Source of the DNA: Oceanococcus sp041624435
Lineage (GTDB): Bacteria > Pseudomonadota > Gammaproteobacteria > Nevskiales > Oceanococcaceae
Assembly: GCA_041624435.1 (NCBI GenBank)
Contig: JBFJVB010000013.1
Coordinates: 1-41,496 of the forward strand
Length of the DNA: 41,496 bases
Direction: 5' to 3'
The notes below the pieces were generated by a model. That model was not told the origin of the DNA. It saw only the letters and a program-made list of their open reading frames with translations, and searched no databases. The position numbers were made by a program, and so were the translations under genes. Positions 24,875 to 33,565 of this stretch are shown here, in pieces (positions within the stretch are counted from its first letter, which is position 1; the number at the start of each line of letters is the position of its first letter).

Positions 24875-25351
24875 ATGAAGAAGTTGATTGCTGGCGCGGC
24901 TTTGCTGGCCGCGAGCTCCAGCGGGTTTGCCGTGGCACCGGGCGGCCCTAATTGCGGCTGGGGGAACATGCTGTTCCAGGGCCAGTCTGGCATCGTCTAC
25001 CACTTCCTGGCATCGACCACGAATGGCACTTCGGGCAATGCAACCTTTGGCATGACCTCTGGCACCAACGGCTGCTCCACCGAAGGCACTTTGACCTATG
25101 GCGGCAAGGCCATGATCACCGCGATGCTCAATGAGTTTTCCGAAGATGTCGCGGTGGGTGAAGGCGAAGCGATTACCGCCGTGGCCGTCGCTCTGGGCAT
25201 TGAGCAGCAGGACCGGGCGGCCTTTGCCAGGTTGACTCATGAGCATTTCGCCCAGCTGTTTCCCAGCGAAAACGTCACCGCCGGTGAAGTCATTGCCACC
25301 CTTGAAAAACTCATAAAGGCCGACCCGCTGCTATCCAAGTACGCCGCCTAG
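24875..25351 (+). CDS. DUF3015 small secreted protein
   Basis: A 158-residue protein with a clear signal peptide (MKKLIAGAALLAASSSGFAVA, cleavage near residue 20). The mature part matches DUF3015: GGPNCGWGNMLFQGQSG, TFGMTSGTNGCSTEGTL, and a helical C-terminal half. The two Cys at the start (GPNC and NGC) probably form a disulfide in the periplasm. The function of the family is unknown. GGGAGA precedes the ATG by about 8 bases, and the open frame upstream (from 24344) is not credible. It lies between two DUF4105 genes, and DUF3015 and DUF4105 genes are often neighbours in gammaproteobacteria (recalled knowledge). A terminator follows. Confidence 0.93.
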   Translation: MKKLIAGAALLAASSSGFAVAPGGPNCGWGNMLFQGQSGIVYHFLASTTNGTSGNATFGMTSGTNGCSTEGTLTYGGKAMITAMLNEFSEDVAVGEGEAITAVAVALGIEQQDRAAFARLTHEHFAQLFPSENVTAGEVIATLEKLIKADPLLSKYAA

Positions 25352-25423
25352 ACCGGCCGGCCACACGGGATAGACCGAGCGCAGCGCACCGTCGAGCACG
25401 CGCCCCGGCCCCGACCTGCACGA

Positions 25424-25453
25424 GCCTGGCATCCTCAGGATGCCGGGCTTTTT
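25424..25453 (+). terminator. intrinsic terminator after DUF3015
   Basis: An 11-bp stem with one G-T pair (GCCTGGCATCC / GGATGCCGGGC), loop TCA, followed by TTTTT. Only 36 bases separate it from the next start codon (DUF4105 copy 2), so it may act as a partial terminator inside a longer transcript. Confidence 0.85.
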
Positions 25454-25489
25454 CATTCCCGCCGAGTCCATTTTGCTTCCACCGCTCAG

Positions 25490-27397
25490 ATGCCCAGACT
25501 GCCCTTTTTCCTGTTCATCAGCCTCGCTTGTCTGAGCTCAAGCCCGGCCACCTCGGCGGAATCGGCCCTGTCGAGACTGCAAGAGCAAGCGCAGGGCCTG
25601 GGCCTGGCAGGCCACCCGGAATGGCTGCGACTGCTGCACTACCCTGTCCCCAAACCCATCCGCAAGGCCTCGACATGGCGCAGCCGGATTGACGATGCGG
25701 GATTCTTTCTGGCCGCCGATGGCGCAAGCAGCCCTGAGGCTGAACTCAAGGCCACCTTGCAGGCCTTGTTCACCCCGCCGGCCCCTGATGCCGATCCCGA
25801 TGCGCATCCGCGCTGCCGATTCGTCGCCCGCGTGGCCTGGCTTGAAGCGCAGCTGCCCATTCAGCAGACTGAACTGCCCGCCCTTTCATGCCATGCGTTC
25901 AGACAGTGGCATGCGCAGGTCGGCGGGGCCCGAACGACGCTCATTTTCCCGGCCTATTACCTGAACAGCCCCTCGTCCATGTTCGGCCATACGCTGCTGC
26001 GACTCGATCCGGAACAGACCGAGGGCTGGTCAGAGTGGCTGTCCGTGGCGGTCAACTTCGGGGCGCAGGTCAACCCCCAGGACAGTTCACTGTTTTATGC
26101 CTTCAAGGGTTTGACCGGCGGCTATCCAGGGCGCTTCAATGTTGCGCCGTACTACCAGAAGATCCAGGAATACAATCGCGATGAAGATCGCGATATCTGG
26201 GAGTATCCACTCGATCTCACGGCGCAGGAAACCCAACGCCTCGTCCTGCACCTGTGGGAATTGCGCGAGGTGGATTTTGCCTACTATTTTTTCGATGAAA
26301 ACTGCTCCTATCGGGTACTCGAACTGCTGGAAATCGCGCGCCCTGGCCTGAATCTGACCGAGACGTTCGGGCTCACCGCGATTCCCATCGACACCGTGCG
26401 AGCGGTACAGCAGGCCGGCCTGATCCGCTCGGCGCAGTATCGGCCCGCCAAGGCCAATGTATTGAAACACCGCCTGGCGCAGATTCCGCCTGACCTGCAG
26501 GCGCGGGTCATCGAACTGAGTTCCGATCCCGATCAGGCTCAGGCCCAATGGTTTAAGCGGCTGGATCAGGACACCCAGGCGCGACTGATTGAAGCCGCCT
26601 ACAAACACCTGCGACACCGGCAAATCGGCAAAGCGCGCGATCCGGATGTCGCCCGAAGGAGCTACCGCCTGCTGACGCTCCTGAACGCTCATGCCAAGGC
26701 GCTTCCCGACTCCGCGACACAGGAAAACCGCCCGTCCACGCCGGAATCCGGACACGGCAGTCGCCGCCTGAGCTTTGGCCGGGGATCAGACTCCGCCCAG
26801 CAGTTCGCGACGCTGGGCCTGCGCCTGTCCCTGCACAGCCTGGAGGAGAACGCCGCCGGCTTCTTGCCCGGCGCCCAGATCAACATCGGCCACCTGGAAA
26901 TGCGCGTGGACGATTCGGGGCAGATCGATCTGCATCGGTTTGACCTGATCGATATCTTTTCCCTGACCCCACGCGATCGCTTCTTTCAACCCTGGTCCTG
27001 GAAAGTCTTTACCGGCCTGGAACGGCAATTCACCGCCGGGCGTGAGCATCGGGTGGCTCAGCTCAGTGGCGGCTTCGGGGTGTCACGGTCCTTATGGCGC
27101 CAGCAGCAGATTTTTTCCCTGCTGACCGCCCGCATCGAGCACAATGGCGCGTTCGCAAACCTGCTCGAGCCCGCCCTGGGCCTGCACGCCGGCCTGTTAC
27201 AGCTTTTCTCCGGCCACGGGCTGCGCATGGAACTCAGCGGCGAAAAATTTGCCAATGGACAGGCGCGCGGGCGCGCCGTCTATCAACACAATGTGAATCT
27301 GTCCCGTCAGCAGTCCCTGAACCTCCGGCTCGAGCGCGAATGGCAGCGTGACCATCAGGACACGAGCTGGCATCTGCGCTACCAACATTACTACTAG
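25490..27397 (+). CDS. DUF4105 envelope protein (copy 2)
   Basis: A 635-residue paralogue of the DUF4105 protein on the other strand. Signal peptide MPRLPFFLFISLACLSSSPATSAE. The defining blocks are kept: NSPSSMFGHTLLRLD (His167), GGYPGRFNVAPYYQKIQEYNRDEDRDIWEYPLD in parts, and YYFFDENCSYRVLELL (Cys272), 105 residues apart. The C-terminal region from about residue 420 is strand-rich with the shared motifs SRRLSFG, PRDRFFQPWSW and ends YQHYY, again compatible with an outer-membrane barrel. It begins only 36 bases after an intrinsic terminator. The M16 peptidase gene follows 13 bases later and is probably co-transcribed. A papain-like hydrolase or acyltransferase acting on envelope molecules is the working idea. 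Confidence 0.9.
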   Translation: MPRLPFFLFISLACLSSSPATSAESALSRLQEQAQGLGLAGHPEWLRLLHYPVPKPIRKASTWRSRIDDAGFFLAADGASSPEAELKATLQALFTPPAPDADPDAHPRCRFVARVAWLEAQLPIQQTELPALSCHAFRQWHAQVGGARTTLIFPAYYLNSPSSMFGHTLLRLDPEQTEGWSEWLSVAVNFGAQVNPQDSSLFYAFKGLTGGYPGRFNVAPYYQKIQEYNRDEDRDIWEYPLDLTAQETQRLVLHLWELREVDFAYYFFDENCSYRVLELLEIARPGLNLTETFGLTAIPIDTVRAVQQAGLIRSAQYRPAKANVLKHRLAQIPPDLQARVIELSSDPDQAQAQWFKRLDQDTQARLIEAAYKHLRHRQIGKARDPDVARRSYRLLTLLNAHAKALPDSATQENRPSTPESGHGSRRLSFGRGSDSAQQFATLGLRLSLHSLEENAAGFLPGAQINIGHLEMRVDDSGQIDLHRFDLIDIFSLTPRDRFFQPWSWKVFTGLERQFTAGREHRVAQLSGGFGVSRSLWRQQQIFSLLTARIEHNGAFANLLEPALGLHAGLLQLFSGHGLRMELSGEKFANGQARGRAVYQHNVNLSRQQSLNLRLEREWQRDHQDTSWHLRYQHYY

Positions 27398-27410
27398 ACT
27401 TGCAGCGAAT

Positions 27411-30161
27411 ATGAACTCCCGAATTCAGCTCCTCCCCCTGCTGTGCTTAAGCCTCACCCTCAGCGCCTGCGGCCTGTGGACAGCCGCGCCGACAGCGGAA
27501 TTTCCGATTCCCCAGATCAGCTACGAGAAATTCGTGCTGGACAACGGCCTGACCCTGATCGTGCATGAGGATCACAAGAGCCCGATCGTGGCGGTCAATG
27601 TCTGGTATCACGTCGGTTCGAAAAATGAACAGCCCGGCCGTACCGGCTTTGCCCATCTGTTTGAACATCTGATGTTCAATGGTTCGGAGAACTTTGATGA
27701 CGAGTTTTTCCGTCCCCTGGAAGATGCCGGCGCCACCGGGATGAACGGCACGACCAATGCCGACCGGACCAATTACTTCGCCAATGTGCCCACGCCGTCA
27801 CTGGACACCTTGCTCTGGCTGGAGTCGGACCGGATGGGCCATTTGCTGGGCGCCATCAATCAGGCCAAGCTGGATGAGCAGCGCGGTGTGGTCAAGAATG
27901 AAAAGCGGCAGGGCGAAAACCAACCCTACGGCAAGATCTGGAACCTGATCCCGCAATACAGCTACCCGCAGAATCATCCCTATTCCTGGTCCACCATCGG
28001 CTCGATGCAGGATCTGGACGCGGCCAGCCTGGATGACGTCCGTACCTGGTTCCAGACCTGGTACGGGGCGGCCAATGCGGTCATCGTGATCGCCGGCGAT
28101 GTTACCCCGACCGAAGCCCGCGCCAAGGTGGAAAAGTACTTCGGCGCGATTCCACCCGGACCCCGCCTGCAGCGCCCGCAATACTGGCCTGCCCCGATGC
28201 CCGAGAATCGCCGCGTCGTCATCGAGGATCAGGTGCCGCAGTCACGCAGCTATTTCGTCTGGAATGTGGCCCCCAATTTCAGCCGCGATCTGGTCCATCT
28301 GCAAATCGCCGCCGACGCCCTGGCCAACGGCAAGAACAGCCGGCTGTACCAGCGCCTGGTCTACCAGGATCAGACCGCCACCGATGTGGGCGCTTTCGTC
28401 GTGCCCCGCGAGCTGGGCTCGCAATTCATCGTCTGGGTTACCGCCAGGCCGCAAGTCTCCAGTGCGGACCTGGAAGCACAGGTGCTGAGCGAAGTGCAGG
28501 CCCTGAATCGCACCGGCCCCAACGCGCAGGAACTGGAACGCAGCCGCACCGGCCTGTACGTGTCGATGATTCGCGGCATGGAGAAAGTCGGTGGTTTTGG
28601 CGGCAAATCGGATCTGCTCGCCAGCGCCCAGGTGCTGACCGGACGGCCGGATGCCTATCTGGACGAACTGCAATGGTTGCGCGACGCCCGTCCGAAGGAT
28701 GTGCGCGACAGCCTGCAGAACTGGTTGCAGCACGGCCATCTCAATTTACGCGTCAAACCCCGTGAGGATGGTCAGGTCAGGGCCAGCACGGTTGATCGCA
28801 GCCAGTTGCCGCCAACCGGCCCAGGCAAGGCCCTGAGCCTGCCAGCGCTGCAACGCGCCACGCTCTCCAATGGCCTGCCGGTCATCCTGGCCGAGCGCCA
28901 CAACCTGCCGCTGGTGGAGTTCCGCTGGATCACGCGCGGCGGGTACGCCACCGACCCCAAGGGCCAGGAGGGCCTGGCCTCCCTGAGCATGAACCTGCTG
29001 GACGAAGGGGCCGGACCCTACGATGCCCTGGAAATCGCCGAACGCCTGGACCGCCTGGGCGCCTCGATCAGCAGCGGCGCCGGCCTTGACCAGTCCAGCG
29101 TCAGCCTGTCCGCGGTAAGGCCGATGCTGGAGCCGGCCCTGGATCTGTACAGCCTGATCTTGCGCCAGCCCCGTTTCCCGGCGGCCGAACTGGAACGCCT
29201 GCGCCCCCGGGTGCTGGCCGGTATCGCCCAGGAACAGGCCAACCCCTTCAGCCTGGGCCTGCGCATCCTGCCCCCGCTGCTGTACGGCCAGGACCACCCC
29301 TACGGCGTGCCAATGACCGGCAGCGGTACGCCGGCCAGCGTAAGCCAGCTCAGCCGGGAGAACATCCTGAGCTTCTATCAGCGCCACTTCACACCGGCCA
29401 ATGCCCAGTTGCTGGTGGTTGGCGATATCAGCATGGCGCAGCTCAAGCCCATGCTGGAAAAGCGCTTCGGTGACTGGCCGGCCAGCGGCGCCGCCGCGGT
29501 GCTGGCGCCGGAACCGGTAAGCCTGCCGGACGCGCCGCGCATCTTCCTGCTGGACCGGCCAGACGCCCCGCAAACCGTGGTCCTGGCTGCGCATCTGGCA
29601 CCTGAGCCCAGCGATCCCGATGACCTGGCCATGCGGGTGGCCAATGGCGTTTTCGGTGGCCAGTTCACTTCCCGCATCAATATGAACTTGCGCGAAGACA
29701 AGCATTGGGCCTATGGCGCCCGGAGCGCCCTGGTCCACGCCCAGGGACAACGTCCTTTCCTGGTCTACAGCCGGGTTCAAAGCGACCGTACCGTAGACGC
29801 CATGCGCGAGATTCAGCGCGAGCTTCAGGCGATACGCTCTTCGGCGCCCATCACCGCCAGCGAACTGCAATCCATTGTCCAGCAGAAAACCCTGTCCTTG
29901 CCGGGTCGCAACGAAAGCCTGGGTCAACTGGCCGGCTCGATCACGCACATTCTCAACAATGGCCTGCCCGATGATTACTACGCCCAGCTGGTCGAGGACT
30001 ACAACGCGATGAGCCTGGCGCAAGCGCAGAGCGGCGCGCAGCGATTGATCCAGCCGCAAGCCCTGACCTGGGTCCTGATCGGCGATCTGGCGCCCCATCG
30101 CCAGGCGCTGGAGAAGCTGGGCTGGGGTCCGGTGACCCGGCTGGATGCGGCGCAGGATTAA
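27411..30161 (+). CDS. M16 family zinc peptidase lipoprotein
   Basis: A 916-residue two-domain M16 (pitrilysin/insulinase) peptidase with a lipoprotein signal (lipobox TLSAC, Cys20). The N-terminal domain carries the inverted zinc motif HLFEH (residues 82-86) with the downstream Glu expected in the ENQPYG / EQRGVVKNEKRQGEN region. The C-terminal half (from about residue 480) is the second M16 domain, with a typical VEFRWITRGGYATDPKGQEGLA start but no HxxEH, as usual for the inactive partner domain. It probably clears small peptides in the periplasm or at a membrane surface. The ATG at 27411 gives the lipobox; the frame is open further upstream into the DUF4105 gene. It follows that gene by 13 bases. 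Confidence 0.94.
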   Translation: MNSRIQLLPLLCLSLTLSACGLWTAAPTAEFPIPQISYEKFVLDNGLTLIVHEDHKSPIVAVNVWYHVGSKNEQPGRTGFAHLFEHLMFNGSENFDDEFFRPLEDAGATGMNGTTNADRTNYFANVPTPSLDTLLWLESDRMGHLLGAINQAKLDEQRGVVKNEKRQGENQPYGKIWNLIPQYSYPQNHPYSWSTIGSMQDLDAASLDDVRTWFQTWYGAANAVIVIAGDVTPTEARAKVEKYFGAIPPGPRLQRPQYWPAPMPENRRVVIEDQVPQSRSYFVWNVAPNFSRDLVHLQIAADALANGKNSRLYQRLVYQDQTATDVGAFVVPRELGSQFIVWVTARPQVSSADLEAQVLSEVQALNRTGPNAQELERSRTGLYVSMIRGMEKVGGFGGKSDLLASAQVLTGRPDAYLDELQWLRDARPKDVRDSLQNWLQHGHLNLRVKPREDGQVRASTVDRSQLPPTGPGKALSLPALQRATLSNGLPVILAERHNLPLVEFRWITRGGYATDPKGQEGLASLSMNLLDEGAGPYDALEIAERLDRLGASISSGAGLDQSSVSLSAVRPMLEPALDLYSLILRQPRFPAAELERLRPRVLAGIAQEQANPFSLGLRILPPLLYGQDHPYGVPMTGSGTPASVSQLSRENILSFYQRHFTPANAQLLVVGDISMAQLKPMLEKRFGDWPASGAAAVLAPEPVSLPDAPRIFLLDRPDAPQTVVLAAHLAPEPSDPDDLAMRVANGVFGGQFTSRINMNLREDKHWAYGARSALVHAQGQRPFLVYSRVQSDRTVDAMREIQRELQAIRSSAPITASELQSIVQQKTLSLPGRNESLGQLAGSITHILNNGLPDDYYAQLVEDYNAMSLAQAQSGAQRLIQPQALTWVLIGDLAPHRQALEKLGWGPVTRLDAAQD

Positions 30162-30164
30162 ACC

Positions 30165-30491
30165 ATGGCGATGCTCATCCTGCTCGTGCTGGCCTGTATC
30201 ACCGGCGTGTGGGTCTGGGCGGACTGGCGCCTGACCCCGGCCCGGGCCGATGAAACTCGCGCCTATGCCCATGCTGCGGTGACAGCGCTGATTCTGGGCC
30301 TCGCCTTGCTCAGTCTGGACCAGGAGGCCGACGATGCCTGGCGCCTGCTGGGCCTGTTCCTGGCCATTGCCACCGGCATGCTGCTGTTTCTGAAACGCCA
30401 GCGCCAGCGCGCCTTCCCGCCCCGTTTGCTGTGGCTGCACGTGGGCTTTGCGGTGCTGGTGATCGCCTTGACGGGCTGGTCACTTGTCTGA
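30165..30491 (+). CDS. small integral membrane protein
   Basis: A 108-residue protein with three hydrophobic segments, about residues 2-20, 38-53 plus 60-75, and 88-107 (LHVGFAVLVIALTGWSLV). Not recognised; no functional motif. A short loop rich in Arg and Lys (KRQRQRAFPPR) before the last helix suggests a cytoplasmic loop by the positive-inside rule. The gene starts 3 bases after the M16 stop and its end overlaps the trmL start by 8 bases, so it belongs to the same transcript. Confidence 0.75.
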   Translation: MAMLILLVLACITGVWVWADWRLTPARADETRAYAHAAVTALILGLALLSLDQEADDAWRLLGLFLAIATGMLLFLKRQRQRAFPPRLLWLHVGFAVLVIALTGWSLV

Positions 30492-30981
30492 ATTTCCCGA
30501 GCAGGCCGGCGCGCCCTGGCTGCACATCATCCTGTTCGAGCCGGAAATCCCGCCCAATACCGGCAATGTGATCAGACTGTGCGCCAACACCGGTGCCCAG
30601 CTGCATCTGATCGAGCCACTGGGTTTCAGCCTGGATGACAAACGCCTGCGCCGCGCCGGGCTGGATTACCACGAATACGCCACGCTGCGCGTGCATGCCA
30701 CGCTCGATGATTGCCTGGACACCATCCAGCCGAGCCGCCTGTTCGCTTGCACCACCCGCGGCCGGCAGCCGTATCATCGGGTCACATTTGCCCCCGGCGA
30801 CGCCTTGCTGTTCGGGCCGGAGACCCGCGGCCTGCCGGCTGCGATCATCGAGCAACTGCCGGCGGCGCACCGCCTGCGTATCCCCTTGCGCCCCGGCAAC
30901 CGCAGTCTCAATCTCTCCAATGCGGTGGCGGTGATCGTCTATGAGGCCTGGCGGCAACAGGATTTCTCAGGAATGCTCTAG
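30484..30981 (+). CDS. trmL: tRNA (cytidine/uridine-2'-O)-methyltransferase TrmL
   Basis: SPOUT-class methyltransferase of 165 residues that 2'-O-methylates the wobble base C34 or U34 of certain tRNA-Leu. The knot motifs are present: EIPPNTGNVIRLCANTG near residue 20, LFGPETRGLP near 115 and IPLRPGNRSLNLSNAVAVIVYEAWRQ at the C-terminus. The start appears to be a TTG at 30484, since the next in-frame candidates fall inside conserved sequence; this start overlaps the small membrane-protein gene by 8 bases. The C-terminal knot strongly supports this call. Confidence 0.93.
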   Translation: MSEFPEQAGAPWLHIILFEPEIPPNTGNVIRLCANTGAQLHLIEPLGFSLDDKRLRRAGLDYHEYATLRVHATLDDCLDTIQPSRLFACTTRGRQPYHRVTFAPGDALLFGPETRGLPAAIIEQLPAAHRLRIPLRPGNRSLNLSNAVAVIVYEAWRQQDFSGML

Positions 30982-31002
30982 TCTGCCGGACGGATCAACG
31001 AC

Positions 31003-31050
31003 ATTGGCATACAAAAACCTTGCCAATTTCTGCTTCAACGGGGCTAGAAT
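31003..31050 (+). promoter_or_regulatory. candidate rpoN promoter with inverted repeat
   Basis: TTGCCA (31020-31025) and TAGAAT (31045-31050) form a weak sigma-70 promoter with 19-bp spacing, about 30 bases before rpoN. A perfect 7-bp inverted repeat, ATTGGCA (31003-31009) and TGCCAAT (31021-31027), overlaps the -35 and could be an operator. Both calls are tentative. Confidence 0.35.
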
Positions 31051-31080
31051 CTACCCAATGGCCACAGAAAACGCGGTTTC

Positions 31081-32511
31081 ATGAAACAGAACCTGGGCTT
31101 GAAACTCAGCCAGGGACTGAGCTTGACCCCTGCCTTGCAGCAGGCCATCAAGCTGCTGCAGATGTCCACGCTGGATCTTCAGCAGGAGATCCAGGAAGCG
31201 CTGGACAGCAATATGATGCTGGAACGCGAAGAGGGCGAGGCGGGGCCGGACTTCGAGCCCGAACGCCCGGAGTCCGCCACCGCGGCCGAAGAGCACGGAC
31301 CGAGCGAAGCCACCGACAACATCCCCGAAGACCCGCCGCTGGACTACGAATGGAGCGACGTGTTCGGCTCCGGCGACCGGGAAAACGATCAGGCCCTGTA
31401 TGACTTCCGTCAGGCCAACATCCACACCGCTTTAGACCTGCGCGAGCATTTGCGCGAACAAGCTGCACTGGAGCACTTCGAGTCGGGCCAGCATCTGGCC
31501 ATGGAATACCTGATTGATGCGCTGGATGAGCGGGGTTTTCTGCCCGATTGGCCAGACCTGGCTCCCCAGATAGCCAGTGACTGCAATTTGCCGCTGGAGG
31601 AGGTGGACGCCTTGCGTCGGCATTTGCACGACTGGGACCCCAGCGGCGTCGGCGCGCAGGATTTGCGTGAATGTCTGCTGATCCAGCTGGCTCAGCTCCC
31701 AGCCGAACCCGCCTGCGAGCTGGCGCAGGCGCTGATCCGGGATCATCTGGAAACCCTGGCCCAGTTGCCGAAACCCAAACTGCGGCAGAAACTGGCCTGC
31801 GACGAAACCGAACTGGACCAGGCGCTGGGTCTGATCCGTCAGCTGAATCCTGACCCCGGCGCGGCCTTCTCTCCCCACGAACAGCATTATGTGGCGCCCG
31901 ATGTGTATGTCCGCAAGCAGGAAGGCCGCTGGACCGCCAGCATCAACCCCGGCATCACGCCGAAATTGCGCATCAATGACAGCTATCAAGAACTGGTTCG
32001 GCGGGCCGATAACAGTCCTGATCAGCTGTTGCTGAAACAGCATCTTCAGGAAGCACGGTATTTTCTGCACAGTTTGAAGAGTCGCAACGAAACTCTGCTG
32101 CGGGTCGCCCAGGAAATAGTTGATCGCCAGCGCGCTTTCCTGGAGTATGGACCCGAGGCGATGAGACCGCTGGTGCTGCGCGACATTGCCGGCCAGCTCG
32201 GGATACACGAATCCACCGTATCCCGCGCGACCGCGCATAAGTACATGCACACGCCCCGTGGGCTTTTCGAGCTCAAGTATTTTTTTTCCAGTGCCGTGAG
32301 CACGGCGGAAGGAGGAAGCTGCTCAGCGACTGCGATCCAGGCCATGATCCGCAGGCTCGTCAACGAGGAATCTCCGCTTAAGCCCTTGAGTGACAGTCGA
32401 TTGACCCAATTGTTGATTGACGAGGGGATACAGGTAGCAAGGCGAACCGTCGCCAAGTACCGGGAAGGCATGAGCATTCCTCCCTCACACGAGCGCAAAC
32501 GCATGGCTTAA
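31081..32511 (+). CDS. rpoN: RNA polymerase sigma-54 factor
   Basis: Sigma-54, 476 residues, which directs polymerase to -24/-12 promoters and needs AAA+ activators. All three parts are visible: the N-terminal activator-interacting region (GLKLSQGLSLTPALQQAIKLLQMS), an acidic linker, a core-binding domain, the helix-turn-helix (LRDIAGQLGIHESTVSRATAHKYM) and the C-terminal RpoN box (ARRTVAKYREGM). hpf, ptsN, hprK and rapZ follow in the usual order of this cluster; the lptA-lptB genes commonly upstream are missing and trmL takes their place. Confidence 0.97.
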   Translation: MKQNLGLKLSQGLSLTPALQQAIKLLQMSTLDLQQEIQEALDSNMMLEREEGEAGPDFEPERPESATAAEEHGPSEATDNIPEDPPLDYEWSDVFGSGDRENDQALYDFRQANIHTALDLREHLREQAALEHFESGQHLAMEYLIDALDERGFLPDWPDLAPQIASDCNLPLEEVDALRRHLHDWDPSGVGAQDLRECLLIQLAQLPAEPACELAQALIRDHLETLAQLPKPKLRQKLACDETELDQALGLIRQLNPDPGAAFSPHEQHYVAPDVYVRKQEGRWTASINPGITPKLRINDSYQELVRRADNSPDQLLLKQHLQEARYFLHSLKSRNETLLRVAQEIVDRQRAFLEYGPEAMRPLVLRDIAGQLGIHESTVSRATAHKYMHTPRGLFELKYFFSSAVSTAEGGSCSATAIQAMIRRLVNEESPLKPLSDSRLTQLLIDEGIQVARRTVAKYREGMSIPPSHERKRMA

Positions 32512-32581
32512 AACTGCCGTAATGCGGCGCCAATCGGCTCGGTGCCACATTGCGGATTTTGTCTCGATACAGGAGAGCAAT

Positions 32582-32911
32582 ATGAATCTGAATATCACCG
32601 GTCATCACGTCGATCTCACCCCGCCCTTACGCTCGTTTGTCCAGAACAAACTCCAGCGAATAGAGCGACATTTCGAAAACCTGATCGACGCGAATGTCAT
32701 TCTCACGGTGGAAAAGGTCAGACATAGAGCAGAAGCAACGCTGCATGCCCGAGGTGCCAATATTCACGCTCAGGCAGAGGCCGAAAACATGTACGCAGCG
32801 GTCGACAAATTGATCGACAAATTGGATCGGCAAACCTGTAAACACAAGGAAAAGCACACCGATCACCACTCGCGCGAAGGCTTGCGCGCCAATGCGGAGT
32901 TGTTGCAATAG
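32582..32911 (+). CDS. hpf: short-form ribosome hibernation promoting factor
   Basis: HPF/YhbH-type factor of 109 residues, which binds the 30S decoding region in stationary phase and promotes 100S ribosome dimers. The N-terminal MNLNITGHHVDLTPPLRSFV is diagnostic, as is the middle region with VEKVRHRAEATLHARG and NMYAAVDKLIDKLDRQ. The ATG at 32582 follows CAGGAGAG at good spacing. A strong terminator 30 bases downstream separates it from ptsN. Confidence 0.95.
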   Translation: MNLNITGHHVDLTPPLRSFVQNKLQRIERHFENLIDANVILTVEKVRHRAEATLHARGANIHAQAEAENMYAAVDKLIDKLDRQTCKHKEKHTDHHSREGLRANAELLQ

Positions 32912-32941
32912 CCTCATCATGATCAGCTCGGCTTGAACCCG

Positions 32942-32977
32942 GGCGGTGGACATCGCAAGCTGTCCACCGCCTTTTTT
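32942..32977 (+). terminator. intrinsic terminator after hpf
   Basis: A perfect 11-bp stem (GGCGGTGGACA / TGTCCACCGCC), 8-base loop, followed by TTTTTT. It marks the end of the rpoN-hpf transcript, implying a separate promoter for ptsN in the following 125 bases. Confidence 0.92.
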
Positions 32978-33103
32978 GTGCATGCCTGACGGACAGCGAA
33001 CCGCCGCCGGCCCGCCTGGGTCGCAGGATCCGCCCCCGGACCGACCGGGTAATGGCAAAATAGGCGGCATTCGCCCCCCATGTCCAGCTTGAAGGAAATT
33101 TCG

Positions 33104-33562
33104 ATGAATCTTGCCGAGTACCTCAAACCCAGCGCCGTCGTAATCAATAGCGATATCACAAGCAAAAAGCGCGCACTGGAGGAAATCAGCCGGTTACTGA
33201 CCGTGCACGGGGAATATGTGGCGGAAAAGGACGTGTTCACCAGTCTGATCAATCGCGAAAAGCTCGGCAGCACGGGTTTGGGCGCCGGGGTGGCGATCCC
33301 GCATGGGCGGCTTAAAGGCCTGGATCACGCGGTTGCCGCTTTCATCAAACTGAATCAGGCCATTGACTACGATGCGGCCGACGGCAAAGGTGTAGATCTG
33401 ATCCTGGGACTGCTCGTGCCCAAGGAAGCCACCTCGGAACACCTGGAAATCTTGGCAAAGATCGCCGAAATGTTTCAGGATGAAGACCAGCTGAAGGCCC
33501 TGCGTGAATCCACTGACAATCAGGCTTTGCATGAATTACTCACCCGCTACAGATCTGCCTGA
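33104..33562 (+). CDS. ptsN: nitrogen-PTS EIIA component
   Basis: EIIA-Ntr, 152 residues, a phosphoacceptor of the regulatory PTS. The phosphorylated residue is His67 in GAGVAIPHGRL. Other family blocks: KKRALEEISRLL, LGLLVPKEATSEHLEILAKIAEMF. The ATG at 33104 follows GAAGGAAAT; the frame upstream to 33080 is not needed. hprK begins 3 bases after the stop. No dedicated EI-Ntr (ptsP) is in the window; the EI encoded at 35.7 kb may phosphorylate it through HPr. Confidence 0.95.
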   Translation: MNLAEYLKPSAVVINSDITSKKRALEEISRLLTVHGEYVAEKDVFTSLINREKLGSTGLGAGVAIPHGRLKGLDHAVAAFIKLNQAIDYDAADGKGVDLILGLLVPKEATSEHLEILAKIAEMFQDEDQLKALRESTDNQALHELLTRYRSA

Positions 33563-33565
33563 GGC

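Noticed and set aside
28746..30440. A 564-codon open frame on the minus strand opposite the M16 peptidase gene
   Set aside because: It mirrors a GC-rich coding gene on the plus strand, has a Gln/Gly/Arg/His-rich composition without family motifs, and the plus-strand peptidase is unmistakable.
31005..31024. Resemblance to a sigma-54 (-24/-12) promoter before rpoN (TGGCAT then TTGCC)
   Set aside because: The GG and GC elements are 14 bases apart, whereas a sigma-54 promoter needs 10. An autoregulated sigma-54 promoter is not supported.
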